The notes under the pieces: generated by a model | Database searches by the model: none | What the model saw: only the letters and a program-made list of their open reading frames with translations | Told to the model about the DNA's origin: nothing | Program-made: the position numbers and the translations under genes | Source: Colias croceus | Lineage: Eukaryota; Arthropoda; Insecta; Lepidoptera; Pieridae | Length of the DNA: 64,000 nt | Direction: 5' to 3' | NCBI RefSeq assembly: GCF_905220415.1 | Contig: NC_059537.1 | Coordinates: 10,573,593 to 10,637,592, forward strand | Shown: in pieces, positions 54,415-64,000 of the stretch | How positions within the stretch are numbered: position 1 is the first letter of the stretch | Layout of the letters: each line of letters begins with the position of its first letter

Positions 54415-55552
54415 ATTATTTTAATAAGCATAATACATTATTTTGTTACTTTTATAAAGCTTAAAAACGTCATAGTCGTTTTCGCTAGTGATTTAATTTA
54501 TGTGAACTCCATGATGGATATGATGAAAATAAAATGTCCCGTATTCTCGACTAAAAACAACCGCTATTCGCATTCATATATTTTAAAAAGTAAAAAATAA
54601 TATAATTATTATATTTAATATTAAAACTTTTTTTTATGTAATTTATTTAATTAAAAATTGAATACAATTATTTTGTCCATAACTTTAGTAAGCAGGTACT
54701 TTATGTAATAAAATAATTTTTACAATATTATAAAAAAATATCATTAACCCGAAATTATATTATATGTTTATTAAAATAAAAATTAAAACTAGTACTTGTA
54801 AATTTATGTATATAGCCTACGTCACCACTAACACCGCCACTAACATAATAATTCAGATGATTGCAATGAAACCTCACAACTCAAAATCGGTCCAACGGTT
54901 TATATCTACTGCAGGGCGTGTCAAAGAAATATTATACATACATACATAAACTCAAAAAACATAACCCTCTTTTTTCTGTAGTCGGGGAAAAATTTGGGAA
55001 ATTTTTCGATATCCGGTAACATTACACGCACACAGAAGCACCATGTACGTACAGTGCAGCGGCGAAATGACAGCACACATAGCTTTATTGAAAATGACGC
55101 TAAATCATTCGGTTTAGTTCGGCAACGCTCCATCTGTCTTTTATTTTTTAATCTAAGATATTTCATTTTCAAAAAAAATAGGCATCCTTACTAAAATTAC
55201 GATAACGTAATCCAAGGTGTGAAAAAAATATCAAAAAACTACCTTACATCGCGTGCGCTGCGAAAACTGTTGATGATAGAACAAAATGATATACTACATT
55301 TTTTTAGAACACACCATTGTCTACAAAAAATCAGCGGCAGCATATCTCTAACTATTACAGTCATGTCACAATAAGCGTTTTTTTATTGAAAAAAAGAAAT
55401 TAAAATACCACCGCTACAAAAAGCTCTTTATTTGTACCTTGGTATTAACCCTTATCAAAATAAATGATGTATTATTTAATATTATATAATATTTTAATAG
55501 CCATAAATATTACACTGTTTTTAGCTTTGTTGATTCTACACGTTGGGAAATG
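54415..55552. other. non-coding stretch with a repeat tail
   Basis: AT-rich. At about 54880-54985, AAAATCGGTCCAACGGTTTA, ACATACATACATAAACTC and CTCTTTTTTCTGTAGTCGGG form the 3' end of a common lepidopteran interspersed repeat. Nothing else was recognised. Confidence 0.4.
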
Positions 55553-55760
55553 TAATACTTATAATAAATGCGAAAGTTTGTGAGGATGGATGTACCTACT
55601 CACTCTTTCACGCAAATACTACTGAAGATTACATTGAAATTTAGTATACATATATAGAGGGTAACTTGGATAAACATATATGTATATCCCGGAAATCCCA
55701 CAGGAACGGGAACTATGCGGGTTTTTTTAAACGCGGGCGAAGCCGCGGGCGGAATGCTAG
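55553..55760 (+). mobile_element. Lep1-type Helitron-like repeat
   Basis: ATAATAAATGCGAAAGTTTG at the 5' side, CCCGGAAATCCCACAGGAAC, and the end hairpin CGCGGGCGAAGCCGCGGGCG then GAATGCTAGT. Internal part shortened compared with 52503-52723. Confidence 0.75.
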
Positions 55761-56898
55761 TTTTAAATAAATATGTAGAACTTAATAATTTCACGGTTAA
55801 TTCAATGTTAACATCAATGTTGTTTTTGAAATCATATGAGGTTATTGTGAAGAAAGCAAAATAGCTAATAATTATAAAATCGCATAATTTTGAAATGAAG
55901 ATTTGCTCAAATAGGTATTTATAAGTGTTTCTGGTGACGAAATGTGAATAAATTTTCAATTTACTCCTTGTATTAAACCTACAAATTAATTTATAGTTTT
56001 CATTGTGTTTGCGTCCTTATTATGACTGTATCTAATCACCTTGGCATTGTCACTGTATGATAGACCTTCGCTGATTTTCCGTTCTGCTATGAATGCTTCC
56101 TATACAATTGTAGGTACATAATTATAGATTTGAGATGTTTAGTTGGAATTTTCTTGCCCTTTTCATTTAAAAACACATGTAGCTGTGGCTGTTAAAGTTC
56201 CTTAGATAGGTAATGTTATTTGAATTTATATTTATTATGTATTTATATTCACATAGAATAAAGCCTTGTTTTAGGAATAGTGCAACGAATTAACAAAAAA
56301 TGGTAGATGTAATTAAATTTATGACAAATTTCGTGAGTACGATTTGTACTTTTAATTTAAAGTGTCTACCGATACTAGCCAAATGAATCGAGCTAAAAAT
56401 TATAATTCATTAGTATTTATTTAGATATATCCGAAATTGTTGAATCAGGGCAAGAATAATATTCTAATATGACATTTTGACCATTTGTAATGAATGATTT
56501 TGAATGTGCTTGCAATATGAAGACTAGTTTTTTTTAATAAATGCATTAAATGAAATTGTGTTTTACTTCGCAGTACCTACTACCTACATAGGTATACATA
56601 ATACATATACCTACATATATAATAGGTGACCGTCCGTCCGTATGAGGTAGACAATCAGTAAGCAATAAGTAGTAGAAAAGCAATAAGTATATTAAAAAGG
56701 AAACATTTGTTTTATTTACATTATATATTAACATTGTATTAGCATTCACATCATAATATGCGCAGTGAACAATGTAATATTACAAATAAGTATCTATATC
56801 TGTGGTCAAAAATTCAGAGGTGTACTTATTGATATTCTGTTTTTCGGTCATTCTTATTTCCATATAACGTAAACACATTTCCTTGCTATATAGTCTAA
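55761..56898. other. non-coding stretch with microsatellite-like tracts
   Basis: No gene recognised. CTACCTACATAGGTATACAT type tracts lie near 56577-56620. Confidence 0.35.
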
Positions 56899-58343
56899 GA
56901 TCCGGCTGCAGGATTAGTGCGCTCATCGGTTTTTTGCTGAAAACCGAATTTTTATGTATATTTATAATTAGGAGAATATATATCGACTAGGTTGCCAGTC
57001 AAAATTTGGCCGCAAGCATGTTTAATTAAAATTTTTCTAATCGATTTTTGGGAAAAAAATTCGTTCACTTGTTTTTTTGAATAAAATGTAGTCTACATCA
57101 CGGCAAATGATATAAAGATTCAAAAAAATCACGGTTGCCGCTTTTCACCTGGCCGCAACATCTTGGCAGCCTGGTGTAGACACTAGACAGGTATGATTTC
57201 GATTCATTTTTACGTTCATAACGTACATTTATGAATCATATATCAAATTAAAGCTAATTTTTTTCTATTTATTATCATATATGGTTGCCTAATTAAATCC
57301 GGCCGCAAATAAGGGTTGCCGGCTGTTAAAAATTATACATATTTACGCCTATTAGTACACCGACGCATTCTTTTTATGTATATTTATAATTAGGAGAATA
57401 TATATCGACTAGGTTGCCAGTCAAAATTTGGCCGCAAGCATGTTTAATTAAAAATTTTCTAATCGATTTTTGGGAAAAAAATTCGTTCACTTGTTTTTTG
57501 AATAAAATGTAGTCTACATCACGGCAAATGATATAAAGATTCAAAAAAATCACGGTTGCCGCTTTTCACCTGGCCGCAACATCTTGGCAGCCTGGTGCAA
57601 ACAGGTATAATTTCGATTCATTTTTACGTTCATAACGTACATTTATGAATCATATATCAAATTAAAGCTAATTTTTTTCTATTTATTATCATATATGGTT
57701 GCCTAATTAAATCCGGCCGCAAATAAGGGTTGCCGGCTGTTAAAGATGTTGAATATTTAAGGTTTCAAGTGAAAGAAAATATGTCGTCCTTTTCAAAATG
57801 ACAAATTTAAAAAGTAATATTGATTTAATATAATTAACAGCCGATCCTCTCTTTTTCTCGTTATTTCGCTGCCGCACGCGAATGCGTCGGTGTACTAATA
57901 GGCGTAAATATTTATAATTTTTAACAGCCGGCAACCCTTATTTGCGGCCGGATTTAATTAGGCAACCATATATGATAATAAATAGAAAAAAATTAGCTTT
58001 AATTTGATATATGATTCATAAATGTACGTTATGAACGTAAAAATGAATCGAAATCATACCTGTTTGCACCAGGCTGCCAAGATGTTGCGGCCAGGTGAAA
58101 AGCGGCAACCGTGATTTTTTTGAATCTTTATATCATTTGCCGTGATGTAGACTACATTTTATTCAAAAAACAAGTGAGCGAATTTTTTTCCCAAAAATCG
58201 ATTAGAAAAATTTTAATTAAACATGCTTGCGGCCAAATTTTGACTGGCAACCTAGTCGATATATATTCTTCTAATTATAAATATACATAAAAATTCGGTT
58301 TTCAGCAAAAAACCGATGAACGCACTAATCCTGCAGCCGGATC
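56899..58343. mobile_element. 1.45-kb foldback element with an internal direct duplication
   Basis: The left tip GATCCGGCTGCAGGATTAGT, then CATCGGTTTTTTGCTGAAAA, is inverted exactly at the right tip (CTGCAGCCGGATC). The arms are about 460 bp. Within the element a ~375-bp block of the left arm (about 56953-57329) is repeated directly at 57373-57743 with few changes, so there are two left-arm copies against one right-arm copy. GGTTGCC and GGCCGCAA motifs recur through each arm. There is no coding capacity and no clear target duplication. Confidence 0.8.
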
Positions 58344-58369
58344 TCGTACTAATATGACCGACACAAGGT

Positions 58370-58625
58370 TATAAAATTACAAAGTTTGTATAATTTTTGT
58401 GTAAATAAATAATAGTTTAAAAAAACTAAAAAACCCGCTTTTTATAGAAAACCGAACTAAAAAATATAAAATTTTATCAAATTAGTGTATTATCATCAGT
58501 CCTCAATAAATCTACAAAGTTTGAACGAAATCTGGCCGTTTAAAGTGGGTCAAAATCGCGCCCAAAGAAGCCGGTTACAAACAAACATACAAGCATACAG
58601 GTGAAGCTAATAAAAAGCGTGTAAA
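58370..58625. repeat. interspersed repeat upstream of the PEP-synthase-like gene
   Basis: AAAACCCGCTTTTTATAGAA, CTGGCCGTTTAAAGTGGGTC, AAAATCGCGCCCAAAGAAGC and CTAATAAAAAGCGTGTAAAA belong to a repeat that is frequent in lepidopteran genomes (from memory). It directly follows the foldback element. Confidence 0.55.
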
Positions 58626-58966
58626 AATAGTTACAGTTTCCGCGACCACTATAAAAAACTAATCGTTCTAACTCCTCCTCTCGTTTGTAGGACACGATAT
58701 TCCAAGATCAAGCCAACTCCACGACAGATAAGGCTATACTGCCGACAGGTGTCAGGTACACGTAGTTATTAGTATATATCACCGGCCATATCATTCTAAA
58801 ACGATTATCAATCATGAGCATGGTAACAAAAATATATTAATCTCGACGCCGACCGGCGTGTGCCCGCTGATGTCAACATGAACATAACAAATCTGACATT
58901 GCTTTTGCGCAGTTGTGTGACCACAATTAATAAGGTTGAATAGTTATGTGAACGTTTCTGTAAATA
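58626..58966 (+). promoter_or_regulatory. upstream region of the PEP-synthase-like gene
   Basis: This 340-bp stretch before the start codon must hold the proximal promoter and 5' UTR unless there is an upstream non-coding exon. No TATA box was singled out. Confidence 0.35.
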
Positions 58967-61900
58967 ATGGATATGGGTATATTTAGCGTGCTCCTACAGG
59001 CGGGCCTTTTTACGAGTGCTATTGTGATTTATTTGATATTCTTTAAAAAATCTACGAGAAAAGGCAGCTATAGACAAGCAGGTAAAAGTTGGGTTTTATT
59101 TCACATCTTACGATCTTAATCTTATTTGAATATGTAAATATTTTAACTGTTCGGGTAGTGACCCGACAGATAATTCATAAACGCAATAATTTATTCAAAA
59201 TGGATTCATATTATAATTTACATGATAAATCATATCATGTTATAAAAAGTGGTGTAAACTTAAAAAAAATGAACACCTAGTTGGTTCAGTGGTTAACTCG
59301 TCAGAGTAGAAGAGTAGAGCCTTTCGTCTTCAGGAATCCAGGAGCTTTCAGGTCCTGAGTTCGATTCCCGGTGGGGGAAAAAAAGAAAAAGCTTTGGTCT
59401 GTCGGGATTTGATTGTGCGTAAAGAAAATTGATCAGTGAAAAATATATCTATGCATAGTGCTTCGGCCTCATATATGGACCTTAACCACTATACCTGAGT
59501 CCTGACTTCACTTTATGTTTTTACACGACGCATAGTTAGTAATTAGTACACCTACAGTCTACTCCTACATTCATGTTAATTTTAAGGAGAGCAGATTTTA
59601 TTTAATGCAACATACAAGCACAAAAAAACTGACAAAGACAGTGTACGTACCTATTTGCCACACAATTAGCAAGCAGGAACAAATAGCTACGCCTATTACA
59701 TCGTATCGTATGATGGGTCATGGAATTGAGTTCATAATAATTGAAGAGAACAATAGTAAATTCCACGGTGTATTATTTACTATTATCTAGAATCTATATA
59801 TATATTTTTTTCGACTCACCTATTTATTACAACCCCCTAAAGTCTAGTATAATATATGTTGTATATTATATATAATTGATTTACTTAATTTTCATTGTTT
59901 ATTTTATGAACGGGGTAATTTCAGGAACTATGTAGTGTACGAATTTCAGAAATTATTTTTGTGTTGGATAGTCGATTTATTGAGATAGATTATAATGTCA
60001 TAAAAAGAAAGGCTACATTTATTAATGCAATAAAAACGAAATCGCTGGAAAACTAGTTTAAACAATAAATTTTATTGAAATGGAAGCTGCGACTGTCTGG
60101 ATGACTGGATCTGGAACATTCCAAAAATAAAAAGTATGCCTAATATACTCGATCTAAATTGATAATTGCGTTTTAAAAAAATAATATGTAGATACTTACC
60201 TCTTTGAGTTCAAATCTATTACCTACCTACCTATAGATTATATCTTATAATAATACTATAGAAATAGAACCTATAACTAGTTTTAATAATTATCAAATGT
60301 TTTATTATAACAATTCTTAAGTATTAACTGGGGTACTGATAACCTTTGTGTAAAGGTACACATTTTATGATAAATTCATCGTACACATAGACCTAATTAT
60401 TATAGTACCTATATAACTGTATTGTAATTTATGATTAGGTCCCTACTCCCTACACGTAAATGTATAAATTAGGTTAGGACCTTGAATCAGAATTCGGTAC
60501 GTAGGTATCAGGAGAGTCATTCGCATATCAAAATAGGGGACTTGTATATTTTTACAGGTTGGAATTATCCTCTAAAACTATTCGTAGCACGTCTAGCGGT
60601 CAGACGTTGGAAATCAACATTACCCAACAGACAATTGTTGGATTCTCCCCAACCAGACCAGACAGACGGATTCGATGCTTTCACTATAAAGGCTTCAGCG
60701 CCAGATGGCTCAGCAATATTGTTGGCAATTCGTAAGCTATGTGGCCACAAACCACTTGCTGAAGTACAATTTTTTGTGAAATTATCGGACGGAACATGTT
60801 ATCGATTGCCAGGTGAGTTTCTTCGGATAAACTGTATGTTTATTAAACAATAAAATTGTATTTATGAGTCACTTATGCTACAAAGTTTAGATAAGATATT
60901 TTAATATCTTGTGCAAATTATCTTCACATTATCTCTGTTACACAAATTAGATATTCCGCTTTCTCCTTGCGAAAATTATGATGCAATTGTGGTATGATAA
61001 AACGATTAAAACATTGATAAGTAATTATATCATGGCTTGTGCCAGTTTAATCCCCTGTAATCAAACAATTTTCAGTACCATACAATCTTTTGATAGATTA
61101 TTAACTTTCTGATAGTTAAATATGCATGTAATCAATGAGTCAAATTTAGTGTGCGTAAATTTTGATTTTATATATTGTTAGTATTAGTATACAAATATAT
61201 TCGATTTATCATGATAATAATGATTAATGAAAGAAATCCTCTAAGTTTAAATTATATAATTATTCTATTATATTCTAGAGTCGTCGGAAACTTCGTGCTG
61301 CGCTTGGGAAAATGCTTCAAACGGCTGGAGTGCGGGTGGACTTTCGATTCAAGTTCTCGAACCACAAAACCGTTTTAGGATATTGTTCAACGGTGTATTG
61401 AAAAGAACGAGTGATGGAGCTGTTAGACATGTGAAACTGAATTTAATGTACGTGATTTTTTGTGTGAAAGATAATATTTTTTTATGACCATCGATAGTTT
61501 TAAAGGACTTAAAAAATTGGCTAGTATGCGATTTGTGGCGATACATGGTTTTTTAATACTAACATAGAAAGTGAGGTTCTTTAAAGAAATTGTTTATATT
61601 CGGCAAAATTACTTATTCCAAAAATGCAAATGTCAATAATTATGACTAAGTAATTTCCTAAGGTGATTCAAAACGATGCGATTTTACGTTAGGGCTGTTT
61701 ATATCGCTAGACAAATGGGTGTATTAATTTACAGTTGGGCCTCAGCTACTCGAGCTGTGAAACATCCTGAAGACTGGAGCAACGAGCTAGCGGCTGAATT
61801 TTTAGCAACAGAGCCTTTCGGCGATGGCACGTGGACGGAAGCTCTGTGAGATTTTCTTTTTATGAGATTTAAAATTGATTATAATAATAAAAAATATTTT

Positions 61901-64000
61901 TGCAACAACTTCATCATTCTCAACTGTTTGATTCCAAAGAATTGTTTCAAAGTTTTTCAAAGTGTTTGTGTTTTTCAAAGTGCAATTATTTCATGAAATT
62001 TTAATATTGTTTATCATAAGATCCTAAATTGATGAATATGTTTAATGTAAATAATATTTCTTATTGTTATTTAGTAACAAAATAGTTCGTTATATAACCA
62101 CTTGAAATTGATAAAAACATAAAGCCTTATTACAGAGATAAATGTATAAATGGTGGTGGAAGTTGGTCACAGTTCGGCGCTGCTCAAGGAAGGTTTATAT
62201 CCCATGATGAAGATGGAAGAATTGAACAAAACGAATACCTTAGAATCAGAGGTGTAAAAGAGAGAAGTTGGGCGCTATCTTATAATGGATTAAAACGATC
62301 TGTGATTTTAGCAATCGCTACAGCAGATGGTACAGCGGTGCACATTCAAGGCTTATTATACCCTGATAATAACACGCAGTAAGTTTCAGTTTTAGCGTTC
62401 TAGCTTTATAAATACGCCACAATATGTTAACCATCCCCTATTGTTTTAGATGCATTTCTGGCAGCGTAAGATTACCTGATTATAGCGTCCACAGTATAAC
62501 ATCTACTGATTTGGAGTTGTCGGAATTCTGTGAAAATACAGACGAGTTACCGAAAACCCAAGTTTTGATCGTAAATGGTAAATAGAATAATACATTGGTA
62601 ATACCAATGTTTGTTTCTCAGAAGACCTATAACAATTAACAATAATATTCGACATGATTTCAGCAAATAATCGTTCTTTAAAGATAGTTTTGAGGGTTTC
62701 TAAATATGGGGGAAGTACATTAAATGGAATGAACCAAGAATTCGGAAACACGTATCGATTTGTAGCTGCGGAAATAAATGGAGAGCATGGCAGTGGCATT
62801 TTAGAGTTGGGCTCTAAAAGGATAGGTAAATTATAAATCAGCATAAAACTTGCATATCACTATAAATAATATTATAAAATAGTGTTATAAATAATAAAAA
62901 CTGCAAATTATTTTCATAGTAAAAATTAAAACTTTCAGATGAACTTGCGGCTCCTTTGGTTTTCAAAGATCGTAAATTGAAATGGTTAGATAAAATAAAA
63001 ATTAAGGCCCCGGTCGGTTACTGTGTTCAATTTGAAGATCCAGCCGCAGCATGTGTTGAATACGTCGGTGGAAAGGGAGCTTCTCTTGCACTTCTATCAT
63101 CCGTTCAAAAGGACGAGGTAGATATTTAAAAAATTGGTCAAGTGCGCGTCGGACTTGTGACCCTAAGGCTTGAATAATGAATTTAAATAAGGCAAAGGCA
63201 ACATAAATACCTAGTTACACATAATCTCTAAAGAGTTCAACCTTTCACGGTTCATGAGATAAAGCCTGGTGACAGACATACGGACCGACAGACAGACAGA
63301 TAGAGGAACAGCGAAGTCTTAGAAATGGGTCCCTTTTGGGAACGGAAACCTAAAAACAAGATTATTATTTACGTCAAGTCATGCATAATATGAAGTATTA
63401 TTGAAATTGAAAAATGAAATATTTCAGGGTTATTGCGTACCTCCAGGGTTCTGTCTCACTATTAAAGCTCTCGAACAATTCCTTCAACTCAATCCAAAAA
63501 TTAAAGAAGCTATAAATCAAATTGAAGCAGCTGGCGCTGAATATGAAGAAGCTGTGTTTAAAAATACATGCAATAGGTATGACGAAATAATACAATTTTA
63601 TGTTTTGTAGTAGCAAAAACTTATATAACTAAAACTATAAACAATGTTTTAGTGCTGTAGACCTCTTCCTATCGGCAGAAATAACAGGCGAATTGAAAGA
63701 CGCTATTCTTTCGAATTTAACAATGCTGCGAGAAAAGGCTATAGATCATAAGCTATCAGAGCTTCGTTTTGCTGTAAGATCTTCGGGTAAGTAACACATT
63801 GGTTTTTAAGTCATACCTGCTCATCCAGATTTCATAAAAATGTCATTAGTCAAAAGTCTCATTCCTTTATCCCTGCCCAGTATAGCACAAATATATCACT
63901 TGTTTTTATTATTGACATTTGTATCACATTTATCCAACTCTACTCTAAAATCTTTAATTTTCACAGCTGTTGGAGAAGATAGTGAAGCGTTATCAGCAGC
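58967..64000 (+). CDS. phosphoenolpyruvate synthase-like protein with N-terminal membrane anchor, partial
   Basis: Exons 58967-59081, 60558-60812, 61279-61447, 61735-61845, 62136-62378, 62450-62577, 62664-62825, 62939-63117, 63428-63576, 63653-63786 and 63967 onward; all GT-AG and in frame, giving about 559 residues before the window ends. Residues 5-27 (FSVLLQAGLFTSAIVIYLIF) form a membrane anchor followed by basic KKSTRK. Residues about 40-390 are two repeated beta-rich modules (compare LAEVQFFVKLSDGTCYRLP with SVILAIATADGTAVHIQGLL). The PPDK N-terminal ATP-grasp domain begins at about 425: YVGGKGASLALLSS (nucleotide-contacting Lys about 440), VPPGFCLT, and FAVRSSAVGEDSEALSAA. Bacterial relatives make PEP from pyruvate or phosphorylate rifampicin; the insect protein's substrate is not known to me. 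The phosphohistidine and any catalytic C-terminal domain would lie beyond the window. Confidence 0.88.
59082..60557 (+). other. intron 1 of the PEP-synthase-like gene
   Basis: GTAAAA...ACAG intron of 1476 bp, which separates the anchor exon from the rest. It contains the tRNA-derived SINE at 59277-59480; the remainder is AT-rich without recognised content. Confidence 0.7.
59277..59480 (+). mobile_element. tRNA-derived SINE-like element
   Basis: An A-box-like TTGGTTCAGTGGTTAACTCG and a B-box-like TGAGTTCGATTCCCGGTGG are separated by about 75 bp, followed by an A-rich stretch and a body (GCTTTGGTCTGTCGGGATTT, GCTTCGGCCTCATATATGGA). The two Pol III promoter boxes and lack of a clean cloverleaf suggest a SINE and not a tRNA gene. 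The right edge is uncertain. Confidence 0.5.
63135..63356 (+). repeat. interspersed repeat (SINE-like) in intron 8 of the PEP-synthase-like gene
   Basis: TTGGTCAAGTGCGCGTCGGA, TTTCACGGTTCATGAGATAA, AGCCTGGTGACAGACATACG, GACAGCGAAGTC-type end and TCCCTTTTGGGAACGGAAAC. This is a very widespread arthropod repeat, here in sense orientation. Confidence 0.65.

Noticed and set aside
55600..55959. A 119-codon minus-strand frame
   Set aside because: It crosses a Lep1-type Helitron-like repeat (antisense IPPAASPAFKKTR from the hairpin), so it is not a gene.
59277..59380. A genuine tRNA gene in intron 1 of the PEP-synthase-like gene
   Set aside because: A- and B-box-like motifs exist, but they are too far apart and no cloverleaf with a matching acceptor stem could be drawn; a SINE fits better.
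1..64000. CRISPR arrays, operons, toxin-antitoxin or phage-defence systems
   Set aside because: The window is eukaryotic with spliced genes; the tandem repeats seen are too long or too irregular for CRISPR, and no such proteins were found.

Overview
The window looks like a piece of a lepidopteran (butterfly or moth) nuclear genome. It is AT-rich, its genes are split by short GT-AG introns, and it carries many copies of the Lepidoptera-type Helitron-like repeat whose 3' end is a GC-rich hairpin followed by CTAGT. It also carries P-element, Ty3/Gypsy, Copia, Helitron, Penelope, Tc1/mariner and non-LTR retrotransposon remains.

Four host genes are visible. (1) 10637-11466 (+): the last two coding exons of MCRS1 (microspherule protein 1, Drosophila Rcd5), an FHA-domain subunit of the INO80 and NSL chromatin complexes; its earlier exons were not found. 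(2) 13905-20681 (-): a 2258-aa protein encoded in one exon, mostly disordered and rich in Asn, Ser and acidic residues, with a basic C-terminus; unrecognised. It is convergent with MCRS1. (3) 21565-29512 (+): a complete eight-exon CLPTM1L (ER multipass lipid scramblase family), 537 aa after splicing, divergent from gene 2. Its introns hold Helitron-like elements, several inverted-repeat elements and a 1.5-kb tandem array of tRNA-like units. (4) 58967 to the right edge (+): eleven exons of a phosphoenolpyruvate-synthase-like gene (PPDK N-terminal/PEP-utilising family) with an N-terminal membrane anchor, cut by the window end.

Between genes 3 and 4 (about 29.9-50.3 kb) lies a nest of transposons, mostly on the minus strand. 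From left to right it holds a 5'-truncated non-LTR element, a Copia gag fragment with a 120-bp in-frame duplication, a THAP-bearing P element (P1), a Ty3/Gypsy element split by a maT-like mariner, a Helitron fragment, a second and different P element (P2), a second non-LTR element and a Helitron helicase. All are broken by stops, frameshifts or junctions. The Gypsy element is rearranged: the middle of gag is missing from its normal place and sits between protease and reverse transcriptase, and a second copy is joined to the C-terminal part of P1.

The left 10.6 kb and 50.3-58.9 kb are largely non-coding and hold three large inverted-repeat (foldback/MITE) elements and several Helitron-like repeats. 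I found no CRISPR array, operon or other prokaryote-type system. All splice sites were read by eye from GT/AG signals, reading phase and remembered family similarity; no search was run.
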